The notes under the pieces are model-generated. The model did no database searches. It was not told the origin of the DNA and saw nothing but the letters and a program-made list of their open reading frames with translations. Source: Terribacillus sp. DMT04 (lineage in GTDB: Bacteria > Bacillota > Bacilli > Bacillales > Amphibacillaceae). From it: a stretch of 64,000 nt of DNA. The translations under genes were made by a program, and so were the position numbers. The stretch covers positions 932,001 through 996,000 of the forward strand of contig NZ_CP077639.1 in assembly GCF_019056395.1 (NCBI RefSeq). The letters run 5' to 3'. Below are positions 24,822 through 33,085 of this stretch, piece after piece; within the stretch, counting starts at the first letter, position 1; each line of letters starts with the position of its first letter.

Positions 24822-25832
24822 TTACATAATCCTTTTACCCATTTGTCCCAAAGCATAATGAATACCGTGCTGCAATGTTTGGAAACAATCAAAAGCGTCT
24901 AACGAAATTCCAGAGTTGGTGATTTCCATGCCAAGCTCTGGCGAGATGCCGACTAGCAATGTTTTCGTTCCAATCATGGAAGCGGCAGAGCCTACTTTGC
25001 TAATTAAGTTTGCCGTGTACTTGCTAATATCATTATCTAGTCCTGTTAAATCGAGCAGAAGATAATTGGCTTTGTATGCTGGGAGATTCTCCAGCGTTTT
25101 GAATAGTAGCTCTTCAGAGCGTTCTTCATCATATGTTCCAATCAATGGGACTACAACAACGTGATCAAGGACAGGAATAATCGGTGAGGATAAGTCACGG
25201 ACGAGCTTCTTCAGTTCCCGGGTTTTATCTTCGACGATTGCTTCTAGCTCTACTATTTGGTCTTGTTCTTTTCTTCGGGACAATTGATGGATATTCTCTG
25301 TGACGGTAATATCGGAAGGGAAGTAACGGATGATTGTACTTTCGTAACCTTCCAATTGATACCGTTCCACTTTGTACCATATATTCGTTCCGAACATCCC
25401 GCTGAAAATCCCGGCATAATGGGCAGGCAGGAAGGAGCCGCCTTCTGTTTTACCTTGCGAAACATTTAACTTATGTTCCCAGCTGTCAATCAGCTCAGCT
25501 GTTAAGGTGAATTTATCCGGATCAAGATCTTTAATGGCTGTCTTGCCCCAGCCGGCAGAAGCATATGTATTCGTAATTAATTCAGCAGCTTCACGCAATC
25601 CAACATCCGGCTTGTTTTGAAAGTACTCGCCGACTACAACGCCTTGGCGGTAACCGGTTGTTTCGAAAACAAGGTTAGATACCTCTTTTCCAGATATTTC
25701 TTCTATGGTATCAAAAAATGCCCGCATGGCACTGGAGATCCAAAAAAGTACTGCATCTTCGTTCTCGTAAGTGAACCTACCCTTATCCAGTTCCCAACCG
25801 AATTGAAGGCCACCAATGTTCATCTTCTCCAA
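24822..25832 (-). CDS. RsbR-like protein: N-terminal sensor domain plus STAS
   Basis: About 336 residues. The N-terminal 190 residues contain GYRQGVVVGEYF and HYAGIFSGMFGTNIWYKVE, resembling XylR_N/V4R-type ligand-binding domains. A charged coiled coil (KEQDQIVELEAIVEDKTREL) leads into an RsbR-style STAS domain beginning LSSPIIPVLDHVVVVPLIGT. The motif LLLDLTGLDND keeps the first phosphorylatable Thr of stressosome RsbR proteins; the position of the second Thr is not kept. Such proteins assemble in stressosomes and pass a signal towards the general stress sigma factor. The start is uncertain: TTG 25832 lies 8-9 bases after AGGAGT, with ATG 25823 as alternative. No rsbS, rsbT or rsbX lies nearby. 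Confidence 0.8.
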   Translation of the reverse strand: MEKMNIGGLQFGWELDKGRFTYENEDAVLFWISSAMRAFFDTIEEISGKEVSNLVFETTGYRQGVVVGEYFQNKPDVGLREAAELITNTYASAGWGKTAIKDLDPDKFTLTAELIDSWEHKLNVSQGKTEGGSFLPAHYAGIFSGMFGTNIWYKVERYQLEGYESTIIRYFPSDITVTENIHQLSRRKEQDQIVELEAIVEDKTRELKKLVRDLSSPIIPVLDHVVVVPLIGTYDEERSEELLFKTLENLPAYKANYLLLDLTGLDNDISKYTANLISKVGSAASMIGTKTLLVGISPELGMEITNSGISLDAFDCFQTLQHGIHYALGQMGKRIM

Positions 25833-25980
25833 TGGCTCCGAACTCCTTTTGTGCAATTAAATTTAAATGTCCATATACTATTATAAATTGTCTATATGTT
25901 GAATGCCAGTTTTACCTTACATTAGGTAAATTTGTTGAATGCCAAAGCAGCTTTACGTGTATTCCTGCTGCAGAAATATA

Positions 25981-26021
25981 AAAAACAAAAAGCGCACCAA
26001 GCAGGAGATAGGTGCGCTTTT
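25981..26021 (-). terminator. Terminator after the YitT-family gene
   Basis: AAAAGCGCACC/GGTGCGCTTTT is followed on the minus strand by TGTTTTT. It lies just past the end of the gene at 26026. Confidence 0.85.
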
Positions 26022-26025
26022 GCTG

Positions 26026-26874
26026 TTATTTTGAAATATCCATAAAACCTTCGCCGAATACATCGCGCACGTCATATAACGTGATGAAAGCGGAGGAATC
26101 AATCGTTCGAACAATACGTTTTAAAGGAAGCAACTCTTGTTTATTAATCACAACGTACAAAATTTCTTTTTGATTCTGCGTATAATAGCCGCGTCCTTCT
26201 AGTAGGGTAACACCGCGGTCAAGCTGTGTTGAAATCGACTCGGCGATGGTGTCTTTTTGATTGGAAATAATGAAGACAGCTTTTTTGGGATTTAAGCCTT
26301 CAATAACAAACTCCATCACCTTCGTAGCAATATAAAGCATGATGACGGTGATCAGCAGTTTTTCAGTGCCAATAATAAACCATGATGCTGCTACGACAAT
26401 TAAGTCAAAGAATAGTAAAGCAAAGCTTGTGTTCCAATCTAGGTATTTGTTCGCAAGCCGCGCTAGAATTGCCGTTCCAGCTGTTGTGCCGCCCACTTTG
26501 AGTACCAAACCGATGCCGACTCCGGCAAATAAACCGCCAAACAAAGCATTAACGAGTACTTGGTCAGAAGCAATTCGCCAGCTTTCTGTAAGATGCAAGA
26601 AAAATGAATTTAATATAATGACGATGATCGTGTAGTAAATGGTCTGTTTATCTAAAAAACGGTATCCTACTATAATGAGAAAACCGTTAATTATGAGATT
26701 CACAATACTCGGAGCCCAGCCAAGTGCGTAGAACAAGATAATTGTTACGCCCGTTACGCCGCCTTCTCCTAGTTCACTGGGAATAGCAAATACGTTTACT
26801 GCCAAAGAAAATATGAATGAACCAGCTATGAGGAATACCAGGTCACGGAGAAATCGCTGTTTTACTTGTTTCAT
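26026..26874 (-). CDS. YitT family membrane protein (DUF161/DUF2179)
   Basis: 282-residue protein with five to six membrane helices in the first 190 residues (FALAVNVFAIPSELGEGGVTG-like start of the YitT repeat; VLKVGGTTAGTAILARL). A cytoplasmic DUF2179 domain follows (FIISNQKDTIAESISTQLDRG, GRGYYTQNQKEILYVVINK). Function unknown; several paralogues are usual in Bacillus genomes. A GAAGGGGG site precedes the ATG. Monocistronic, with a terminator directly downstream. Confidence 0.9.
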   Translation of the reverse strand: MKQVKQRFLRDLVFLIAGSFIFSLAVNVFAIPSELGEGGVTGVTIILFYALGWAPSIVNLIINGFLIIVGYRFLDKQTIYYTIIVIILNSFFLHLTESWRIASDQVLVNALFGGLFAGVGIGLVLKVGGTTAGTAILARLANKYLDWNTSFALLFFDLIVVAASWFIIGTEKLLITVIMLYIATKVMEFVIEGLNPKKAVFIISNQKDTIAESISTQLDRGVTLLEGRGYYTQNQKEILYVVINKQELLPLKRIVRTIDSSAFITLYDVRDVFGEGFMDISK

Positions 26875-27081
26875 CTGATAACCCCCTTCTAAGTTGTTTT
26901 TTCACTGATGAACCACGAGATTATATCATACTAGCAGATGACTTACTATATTACTTGACAAGATTTTTAATAGAATATCAGGAAGCTGAAAAGGGAAAGG
27001 TATCAAAGTATCCTTTATAGTGCACATGAATTGTATCTAATTAGGAAAACAACTAGTATGAGTAGCAGGAGGTAATGCAAA

Positions 27082-28080
27082 ATGACAGATACTTTTAAAG
27101 CACTAGTAGCAGATAAACAAGCAGATGACGTTTCAGTTCAGGTGAAGAATCTAACGGTAGACGATTTACCTGAAGGCGAAGTATTAATTAAAGTTCACTA
27201 TTCGGGGGTTAACTACAAAGATAGTTTAGCTTCTATAGCGAATGGAAACATTGTAAGAAATTATCCGATGGTTCCGGGGATCGATATGTCCGGAGAAGTA
27301 GTTTCTTCTGAAGATGAACGCTTTCAGCCTGGTGATCATGTAATTGCGACAAGCTATGAAATAGGTGTGAGCCGGTATGGCGGATACAGTGAGTTCGCTC
27401 GGGTACCAGCCGAATATATTGTAGCGTTGCCTGAAGGAATGACAACAAGAGAAGCGATGATTATTGGTACAGCAGGATTCACTGCAGGACTCTCTGTTCA
27501 GCGTCTATTGGAAAATGGATTAGATAAAGAGAATGGACCTGTCCTTGTCACAGGTGCAACTGGCGGTGTAGGCAGCTTTGCTGTAGCGATATTGAACAAA
27601 CTTGGCTTTGAAGTGGAAGCTAGCACAGGCAAGGCGGAAGAAACAGAATATCTACAGGAACTTGGTGCTGCGCGCGTGATTTCTCGCGAAGAAGTTTATA
27701 ATGGAGAGGTAAAGCAGATTGCGAGCCAAAGATGGGCAGCTGCAGTTGATCCTGTTGGCGGAGAACCGCTTGCATCTTTGCTGACACAGCTGAAGTATAA
27801 TGGCTCTGCTGCGGTTAGCGGTTTGACAGCCGGCACAAATGTACCAACATCTGTAATTCCATTTATTTTACGCGGTATCAATTTGCTTGGCATAGACTCT
27901 GTGTATTGTCCGAAGCCAACCCGTGAAAAGATCTGGCTGCAAATGGCGACAGCTTTTAAACCGGGTGATATGGAAAGCTTCGTATTGAAAGAAGTAACTT
28001 TAGATGAGCTGCCGGAAACGTTGCCTCAGTTACTGAAAGGGCAAGCTCGAGGTCGCTATCTTGTTCGTATTGCCGATTAA
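27082..28080 (+). CDS. YhdH/YhfP family NADPH-dependent oxidoreductase (AcuI-like)
   Basis: Zinc-free medium-chain dehydrogenase/reductase, 332 residues. Markers are the GroES-like N-terminal half with HYSGVNYKDSLA and PMVPGIDMSGEV, the Rossmann VLVTGATGGVGSFAVAIL (about 155-172), and AAVDPVGGEPL. Relatives include acryloyl-CoA reductase AcuI and B. subtilis YhfP. The closest reaction is likely NADPH-dependent reduction of an alpha,beta-unsaturated carbonyl or acyl-CoA. AGGAGG precedes the ATG. Single gene; no terminator is visible before the next promoter. Confidence 0.9.
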   Translation: MTDTFKALVADKQADDVSVQVKNLTVDDLPEGEVLIKVHYSGVNYKDSLASIANGNIVRNYPMVPGIDMSGEVVSSEDERFQPGDHVIATSYEIGVSRYGGYSEFARVPAEYIVALPEGMTTREAMIIGTAGFTAGLSVQRLLENGLDKENGPVLVTGATGGVGSFAVAILNKLGFEVEASTGKAEETEYLQELGAARVISREEVYNGEVKQIASQRWAAAVDPVGGEPLASLLTQLKYNGSAAVSGLTAGTNVPTSVIPFILRGINLLGIDSVYCPKPTREKIWLQMATAFKPGDMESFVLKEVTLDELPETLPQLLKGQARGRYLVRIAD

Positions 28081-28120
28081 AGTTATGTGACAAAACTGTG
28101 TCACTAAGAATATGAACGGT

Positions 28121-28138
28121 TTGTGAACATCGTCACAA
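28121..28138 (+). promoter_or_regulatory. Rex operator (TTGTGA-N6-TCACAA)
   Basis: TTGTGAACATCGTCACAA is an exact match to the Rex (NADH-sensing repressor) consensus. It lies just upstream of a plausible promoter (TTTCCC at 28144, 18 bases, extended -10 TGGCATAAT ending 28173) for the 46-residue membrane peptide. A second inverted repeat, GTGACA-N6-TGTCAC at 28087-28104, stands close by. The same Rex sequence class is found before cydA in this window. Confidence 0.75.
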
Positions 28139-28202
28139 AAGGGTTTCCCTCTCCTGCGCTCTCATGGCATAATCATGACAAATGATTAGGAGAGGTGCAA
28201 AT

Positions 28203-28343
28203 ATGATCTACCTATTAGGAATCATTGCAGTCGCATGTATTATTGGCTGTTTCGCAATTTGGATGAAGATGGTCAAACAAGACGAGCAAAAATTCGCAAA
28301 CGAAGCAGAAAAGCTGACACAATCATATAAACAAGCAAATTAA
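28203..28343 (+). CDS. 46-residue single-pass membrane peptide behind a Rex site
   Basis: Short gene with a strong AGGAGAGGTG site. One hydrophobic helix covers about residues 2-21 (LLGIIAVACIIGCFAIWM), followed by a charged, helical tail (KQDEQKFANEAEKLTQSYKQ). It has its own promoter and terminator, and a perfect Rex operator lies upstream, so it is probably expressed when NADH is high, i.e. at low oxygen. I do not recognise the family. Size and topology resemble small accessory subunits of respiratory enzymes such as CydX/CydS, but no residue match is claimed; that role is inference. Confidence 0.7.
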   Translation: MIYLLGIIAVACIIGCFAIWMKMVKQDEQKFANEAEKLTQSYKQAN

Positions 28344-28350
28344 ACGATAG

Positions 28351-28382
28351 AAGCACGCTGCATAGACAGCGTGCTTTTTTTG
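28351..28382 (+). terminator. Terminator after the Rex-site peptide gene
   Basis: AAGCACGCTG/CAGCGTGCTT with a CATAGA loop is followed by a run of T. Confidence 0.92.
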
Positions 28383-28462
28383 TTGCTAGCATGGTTTTAA
28401 AAAGAATGGTTTAGGGTAAAGGAATGATATTCGAATTTATCAATAGGGAGAAAGGTACATAA

Positions 28463-29329
28463 ATGAAAACAGTTACAGAAATGACAAAGCGGGTCAAGTT
28501 ATTTCATAATTTTGATGAAGCGGCGCAAGGTGTACTGAATATGATAAGTGAATTCGTAAAAATCAATACACTGTTCATCGCCAAAAATGATAATGTGCGT
28601 AATCAAATTGTCAAAGTCGTCAATCAAGAGGAAGAGCTTATACGGGAAGGAGAAACCCTACCTTACAATGAAACATTATGTAAGCTAAGTGTTGATCATG
28701 GAGAAGATATATTGATTATTTCCGATTTAGCAGAAAGTGAACTGACACAATCACTAGATATAGCGAAGGATTTAGGCGGCGGCAGCTTTATTGGCATTCC
28801 TATCTATTTTGAGAATGGCGATAATTACGGTACGATTTGCGGATTGGATAAAAAGTCGTTTCCATTTACAGAAGAACATATACGTTTATTCGAGACGATG
28901 GCATCACTTTTAACTTTTGTGCTGGAACTGGATAGTGCCAATCAGCAAATTAAAAATCTATCGGCTCCCTTTGTGCCGATTACCTCTGGAGTAGCTGTCT
29001 TGCCAGTGATGGGATTTATTAATGAAGTTCGAGCGGAAAATATCATTCAGCTAGCATTGCAAAAAAGCCAGGATCTGAATTTGGACTATCTGGTTATTGA
29101 TCTATCAGGCATTTCGCAAATAGATCATGTTGTCAGCAATTCGCTGCTGAAAATAGCAACTTTACTAAAGCTTGTTGGTGTAACACCTATACTGACTGGC
29201 TTTCATCCAGATTTAGCATTAAAAGCTCGTTCACTGCAAATGGAGCTGAAGGATATTATGATAGAAGCGAATCTGGAGCGTGCACTGAATAAGATAGGTT
29301 TAATAGTAGAAAAGCGGGATACTGTATAA
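28463..29329 (+). CDS. GAF-STAS protein (RsbR-like)
   Basis: 288 residues: an N-terminal GAF domain (about 15-155; TLFIAKNDN, GGGSFIGIPIYFENGDNYGTICGLD) joined to an RsbR-type STAS domain (about 165-280) that opens with LSAPFVPITSGVAVLPVMG. In the STAS motif LVIDLSGISQID, Ser replaces the usual phosphorylatable Thr of stressosome RsbR paralogues. The GAF domain should bind a small ligand or chromophore; no Cys suited to a flavin adduct is evident. With the STAS protein at 24822 it gives two different sensor types within 5 kb. Transcription ends in the hairpin of the repeat element just downstream. Confidence 0.85.
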   Translation: MKTVTEMTKRVKLFHNFDEAAQGVLNMISEFVKINTLFIAKNDNVRNQIVKVVNQEEELIREGETLPYNETLCKLSVDHGEDILIISDLAESELTQSLDIAKDLGGGSFIGIPIYFENGDNYGTICGLDKKSFPFTEEHIRLFETMASLLTFVLELDSANQQIKNLSAPFVPITSGVAVLPVMGFINEVRAENIIQLALQKSQDLNLDYLVIDLSGISQIDHVVSNSLLKIATLLKLVGVTPILTGFHPDLALKARSLQMELKDIMIEANLERALNKIGLIVEKRDTV

Positions 29330-29330
29330 A

Positions 29331-29713
29331 GAGGCTGGGTCATAACTGCTTAAGCTATATAAAATCCAAACAATACTGCAATTAAAAGCAGTATTGTTTG
29401 GATTTTTTTGCATTGTAAACGAATATGAGAGTATCGCTTCGGAAATACACTCCGCTTTCCTGCGGGCGGCTGGGAAGCCTCCGTGTATTTCCTACGCTAA
29501 TTCTTGTTATGATGACCCTTACTAGTGTAGGCAGGATACGTAGACTCCTCGAAAATAAAAAGCGATTTTCTTGTCGGCATCTAATTCAAAAGCCATTCTT
29601 GTCCGACGATGACAGCTAGATTTGGAAAGCAGCAGCTGTCAGAGGGCTGCATTAAAAGTATGGATCTAGTCATCGTTTGCTTTTAGGATCAATTGATCTT
29701 GTTTTGTCCCAAC
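29331..29713. repeat. Dispersed repeat element, copy 1 (imperfect terminal inverted repeats)
   Basis: 383-base non-coding element filling most of the gap between two genes. Its ends are related inverted repeats: GGCTGGGTCATAACTG at the left, and GGTTGGGACAAAACAAG when the right end is read on the other strand. Inside are an 18-bp perfect hairpin (29362-29405) with a T-run, a second inverted repeat GGAAATACAC/GTGTATTTCC, and GACAGCT/AGCTGTC. Long stretches match copy 2 at 42942-43206, for example around CATCGCTTCGGAAAT-like and GCCATTCTTGTCCGACGAT. The GC-rich middle resembles intergenic repeats I recall from many Bacillaceae. No protein is encoded; the left hairpin also terminates the GAF-STAS gene. 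Confidence 0.7.
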
Positions 29714-29802
29714 CGCTTTTGTTTTGTGTCATTCATCATTCCGAAGTTAATGGTAAAATTAGGAGGTGCTTAAAAAACTGCCGGAAGTAGGGGGAGACAG
29801 AA

Positions 29803-30219
29803 GTGGAGATTAAACAAACGAGCAGTGAAGAGGTAAGAAATTTTGTTCGGGATCAGGTGATTACTTACAACATGCAGCAGCTGCCAGGCGAAAAAGGGAC
29901 AAAAAAGGAAACAACTGAATTTACCATACAAGATGAAAGTGGCGATATTACTGGCGGGGTTACCTGTACCTTTTACTGGCATCATTTGCACATTGATTTT
30001 CTGTGGGTTGAGGAAACGAAACGACATAGCGGATACGGAACCAAGCTTTTAATGAAGGCAGAGGATTTTGCCCGAAAAAACGGTGCTAGATTGATAAAGT
30101 TGGATAGCTTCAGTTTTCAAGCGCCTCATTTCTATCAGAAACACGGCTATTCTGTTTACGGCAAGCTAGAAGATCACCCTGCCGGTCATACACAGTACTA
30201 TTTAGTGAAAAGACTTTGA
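29803..30219 (+). CDS. GNAT family N-acetyltransferase
   Basis: 138-residue acetyltransferase. LHIDFLWVEETKRHSGYGTKLLMKAED contains the beta4 strand and acetyl-CoA loop (Arg-His-Ser-Gly-Tyr-Gly). KLDSFSFQAPHFYQKHGYSVYGKL gives the beta5 region with the Tyr general acid. The start is GTG at 29803 after GGGGGAG. Substrate unknown. First of a loosely spaced plus-strand group of small genes running to 31485. Confidence 0.85.
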   Translation: MEIKQTSSEEVRNFVRDQVITYNMQQLPGEKGTKKETTEFTIQDESGDITGGVTCTFYWHHLHIDFLWVEETKRHSGYGTKLLMKAEDFARKNGARLIKLDSFSFQAPHFYQKHGYSVYGKLEDHPAGHTQYYLVKRL

Positions 30220-30255
30220 AAACGTATATAAGAGTAGCCGAGGAGGATTTTATTT

Positions 30256-30438
30256 ATGATAACATACGCATTTGAGACAATTGAAATGAAGAGTTTTACT
30301 GGAAAAATGAAAAACGATTACCGGAAAACTGTGCAGGAATATGCACAGAAAGGATGGCGGTTGCACAGTATGAATCCCATTCCTGGGTATGACGGAATGG
30401 CTGCTAGTATTGAGCTGATATTTGAAAGGGAAGCATAA
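30256..30438 (+). CDS. DUF4177 family small protein
   Basis: 60-residue soluble protein of the DUF4177 type: TYAFETIEMKSF, then YAQKGWRLHSMNPIPG with the conserved Gly-Trp-Arg-Leu, then SIELIFERE. Function unknown across the family. GAGGAGG precedes the ATG. It is followed 2 bases later by an acetyltransferase gene and probably shares its transcript. Confidence 0.8.
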   Translation: MITYAFETIEMKSFTGKMKNDYRKTVQEYAQKGWRLHSMNPIPGYDGMAASIELIFEREA

Positions 30439-30440
30439 AA

Positions 30441-30920
30441 GTGCGGAATATAAAAGTTAGAGAAATCGAAGAAAAAGATAACTTGCTTGTAGAGCGGCTG
30501 ATACGAACATGCTTAAAGGAATTTGGTGCAGACAAACCTGGAACAGCATGGAGTGACCCAGATTTAGGCCGATTTTATTTTCTTTATCAGCAGTCGGGTT
30601 CGAAATATTGGGTTGCTGAGGAAGATGGACGTATTGTGGCGGGTTGTGGTATTGGGCCTGTCGCAACGCATGAGGATGTTTGTGAGCTGCAGAAAATGTA
30701 TGCAGCAAAAGAGCAGCGCGGAACAGGTATTGCCGAGAAGTTGCTTGATACAGCTCTTACCTTTGCAGGGGAACATTATAAACAATGCTACTTGGAAACG
30801 TTGAGCAATATGCATGCTGCCAATCGCTTTTACCAGAAGCAAGGTTTCCGGCAGATGGACAAACCGCTGAACGAATCAGAGCATTATGCATGTGATGTTT
30901 GGTATATAAGAAATTTATAA
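30441..30920 (+). CDS. GNAT family N-acetyltransferase
   Basis: 159 residues. It has the Rimi-like order VREIEEKDNLLVERLIR, VAGCGIGP, LQKMYAAKEQRGTGIAEKLL (acetyl-CoA loop Gln/Arg-Gly-Thr-Gly-Ile-Ala), CYLETLSNMHAANRFYQKQGF. The start is GTG at 30441. It is packed between the DUF4177 gene and a nucleotidyltransferase-like gene. Substrate unknown. Confidence 0.87.
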   Translation: MRNIKVREIEEKDNLLVERLIRTCLKEFGADKPGTAWSDPDLGRFYFLYQQSGSKYWVAEEDGRIVAGCGIGPVATHEDVCELQKMYAAKEQRGTGIAEKLLDTALTFAGEHYKQCYLETLSNMHAANRFYQKQGFRQMDKPLNESEHYACDVWYIRNL

Positions 30921-30942
30921 TCAGCAGAAAGAGGGTGGTCGT

Positions 30943-31485
30943 TTGCATTTTCAGCCGGTTATAAAACTGCTGGAGGAGCATGAGGTGCCCTATAGCATTG
31001 GCGGTTCGCTGCTTTTATTTCTAAAAGGACTGTCTGTCCAGCCGAATGACGTGGATCTGTTGGTAAAGCCAGAGAACTTTTCCCAAGCGAAACAAGTGCT
31101 GCAAAAACGAGCCGTTCAAATAGAGGATAAGCCGCCTCAAGGACGTTATATAACAAAAGCATGTACTACTTTTACCATGTTGGATAATATACAAGTAGAT
31201 TTGATGGCCGACTTTGCTGTTACATATGAAGACGCTCTTTTCCGGATGCCTTTTACTGCAGTTAAGGAGCAAACGACTGCTGGTATATTGCCGCTTGGCA
31301 GCATGGAGGCTTGGTCTGTGATATACTGGCTGCTACCAAATAAGGAAGCAAAACGGAAGCTGATGGAGCGCTATTTCCAATTACATGGTCTTTCTAACCG
31401 TCACATTCTAGAGGAAGCGCGCAGGATAGGTATGCCGGCAAAAGCGGACCATGCAATAGGTAAGCTTCTGAATAAACGTAATTAA
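30943..31485 (+). CDS. Nucleotidyltransferase-like protein
   Basis: 180-residue protein with the minimal nucleotidyltransferase signature: SIGGSLLLFLKGL followed by NDVDLLV, giving the Gly-Gly-Ser and Asp-x-Asp motif, and later DNIQVDLMADF as the third acidic strand. It resembles the MNT/AbiEii-like and aminoglycoside-nucleotidyltransferase fold. No HEPN-type partner is adjacent, so a toxin-antitoxin reading is not supported. The start is TTG at 30943 after GAGGGTGG. A terminator follows. Confidence 0.7.
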   Translation: MHFQPVIKLLEEHEVPYSIGGSLLLFLKGLSVQPNDVDLLVKPENFSQAKQVLQKRAVQIEDKPPQGRYITKACTTFTMLDNIQVDLMADFAVTYEDALFRMPFTAVKEQTTAGILPLGSMEAWSVIYWLLPNKEAKRKLMERYFQLHGLSNRHILEEARRIGMPAKADHAIGKLLNKRN

Positions 31486-31504
31486 AATAGAGAGTATCCC
31501 AATG

Positions 31505-31532
31505 AAAATCCCTTTGTGAAGGGATTTTTTTG
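31505..31532 (+). terminator. Terminator after the nucleotidyltransferase-like gene
   Basis: AAAATCCCTT/AAGGGATTTT with a TGTG loop is followed by T residues. It insulates the cydA promoter region. Confidence 0.88.
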
Positions 31533-31566
31533 TTTGTTAACAAAGCTGTGACAGTTACGCCACAAT

Positions 31567-31644
31567 TTGTTCAATATTTCACAATCTCGAATGGGAAAGA
31601 AGGAGTATACTAAATGTAACAGGACATTGTGATTAACTTCACAA
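31567..31644 (+). promoter_or_regulatory. cydA promoter region with two Rex-type sites
   Basis: TTGTGATTAACTTCACAA at 31627-31644 is an exact Rex operator. TTGTTCAATATTTCACAA at 31567-31584 keeps one perfect and one degenerate half-site. A TATACT at 31606-31611 between them may be the -10, though no good -35 is seen. Placement upstream and downstream of the start would let Rex block both initiation and clearance, as known for cydABCD of B. subtilis. Confidence 0.75.
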
Positions 31645-31684
31645 AGTATCCGTTTAAATTACGTTAAAGAAAGAAGGCGGCAAG

Positions 31685-33085
31685 ATGGATGTTGTAGAAC
31701 TATCTCGGATCCAATTTGCATCAACGACTTTGTTCCACTTCCTATTCGTTCCATTGAGTATAGGATTGGTGTTCATCATTGCAATCATGGAAACATTGTA
31801 TGTTGTGAAAAAAGACGATAAGTACAAAAAAATGGCAAAGTTCTGGGGGCATTTATTCCTAATTAACTTTGCAGTCGGTGTCGTCACCGGTATTCTGCAG
31901 GAATTCCAATTCGGAATGAACTGGTCGGAATATTCCCGATTTGTTGGGGATGTATTCGGTGCGCCGCTTGCAATAGAAGCTTTATTAGCATTCTTCATGG
32001 AATCCACTTTCTTAGGTTTATGGATTTTCGGCTGGGACCGTCTGCCGAAATGGCTCCATGCATTATGCATTTGGTTAGTATCTTTAGGGACAATCTTCTC
32101 GGCATTCTTTATTTTGTCGGCGAACTCCTTTATGCAGCATCCAGTAGGGGCTGTACTGCAAAACGGCAGATTAGAAATGAATGATTTCTTAGCTATCTTG
32201 ACGAATGGCCAGCTGTGGGTCGAGTTCCCGCATACACTATTTGGTTCATTTGCGACTGGAGCGTTATTCATAACAGGAATTAGCGCTATTGCTCTTCTTC
32301 GCAAGAAGCATGTAGCGTTTTATAAAGGATCATTTAAAATAGCAATCATTGTTGGTTTAATTAGCGGTATTGGTATTGCATTGTCCGGACACGAACAGGC
32401 GCTTTACCTAGTCGAAACACAGCCAATGAAAATGGCAGCGAGTGAAGGACTTTGGGAAGACAGTGCTGATCCAGCTCCTTGGACAGTGCTTGCTAACATT
32501 GATACAGAAGCTGGGGAGAACACAGCTGAACTTAAAATTCCTTACTTGTTAAGTTTCTTATCTTATGGTAATTTCCACGGCTCTGTTGAAGGGATGAATA
32601 CCCTTCAGGAACGCTATGAAAATATGTACGGATCTGGCGATTATATTCCGCCAGTGAAAACAACATTCTGGAGCTTCCGGATTATGTCCGCGCTAGGTGG
32701 GGCTATTGCTGTATTAACAATTTGGGGTGCGTACTTGTATGCACGGAAAAAACTTATAAATAGTAAATGGTATCTGCGTATGATGATTGTTGCCATCAGC
32801 TTCCCGTTCATCGGAAGTTCTGCCGGCTGGATTATGACAGAAATCGGCCGTCAGCCATGGGTTGTGTTTGGTTATATGCAAACAGAAGACGCAGTTAGTG
32901 CAGGTGTAAGTGCAGGGCAAGTGTTATTCTCACTCATTTCGTTTTCTGCTTTGTATTTAATTTTGTTCGCGGTCATGATAACGCTATTCGTCCGCGAGAT
33001 TAAAAAAGGACCAGACCACGATATGGAACAATCGGATTCGATTGAGGATCCATTTACGAAGGAGGGTCAACATGCTTTCTCTTAA
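31685..33085 (+). CDS. cydA: Cytochrome bd quinol oxidase subunit I
   Basis: Main haem-bearing subunit of the high-affinity bd oxidase, which oxidises menaquinol and reduces oxygen to water in the membrane. The 466 residues fit the short Q-loop type of Firmicutes. Seen are RIQFASTTLFHFLFVPLSIG with the haem b595 His (about 18), GVVTGILQEFQFG, EALLAFFMESTFLGLWIFGW, LSGHEQALYLVETQPMK with the His-Met haem b558 region, and GRQPWVVFG. ATG 31685 follows AGAAGGCGG. First gene of cydABCD; Rex sites precede it. Confidence 0.96.
   Translation: MDVVELSRIQFASTTLFHFLFVPLSIGLVFIIAIMETLYVVKKDDKYKKMAKFWGHLFLINFAVGVVTGILQEFQFGMNWSEYSRFVGDVFGAPLAIEALLAFFMESTFLGLWIFGWDRLPKWLHALCIWLVSLGTIFSAFFILSANSFMQHPVGAVLQNGRLEMNDFLAILTNGQLWVEFPHTLFGSFATGALFITGISAIALLRKKHVAFYKGSFKIAIIVGLISGIGIALSGHEQALYLVETQPMKMAASEGLWEDSADPAPWTVLANIDTEAGENTAELKIPYLLSFLSYGNFHGSVEGMNTLQERYENMYGSGDYIPPVKTTFWSFRIMSALGGAIAVLTIWGAYLYARKKLINSKWYLRMMIVAISFPFIGSSAGWIMTEIGRQPWVVFGYMQTEDAVSAGVSAGQVLFSLISFSALYLILFAVMITLFVREIKKGPDHDMEQSDSIEDPFTKEGQHAFS

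Noticed and set aside
28087-28104. GTGACA-N6-TGTCAC as a second Rex or an FNR site
   Set aside because: Its arms differ from the Rex half-site TTGTGA and its spacing does not fit the FNR consensus; noted only as an unexplained inverted repeat.
29425-29619. 64-residue open frame inside repeat copy 1
   Set aside because: It lies within the structured repeat, is Arg/Leu/Ser-rich in a shadow-like way and is destroyed in copy 2.
30943-31485. MNT/HEPN toxin-antitoxin reading of the nucleotidyltransferase-like gene
   Set aside because: No HEPN partner is adjacent, and the protein is longer than typical MNT antitoxins.
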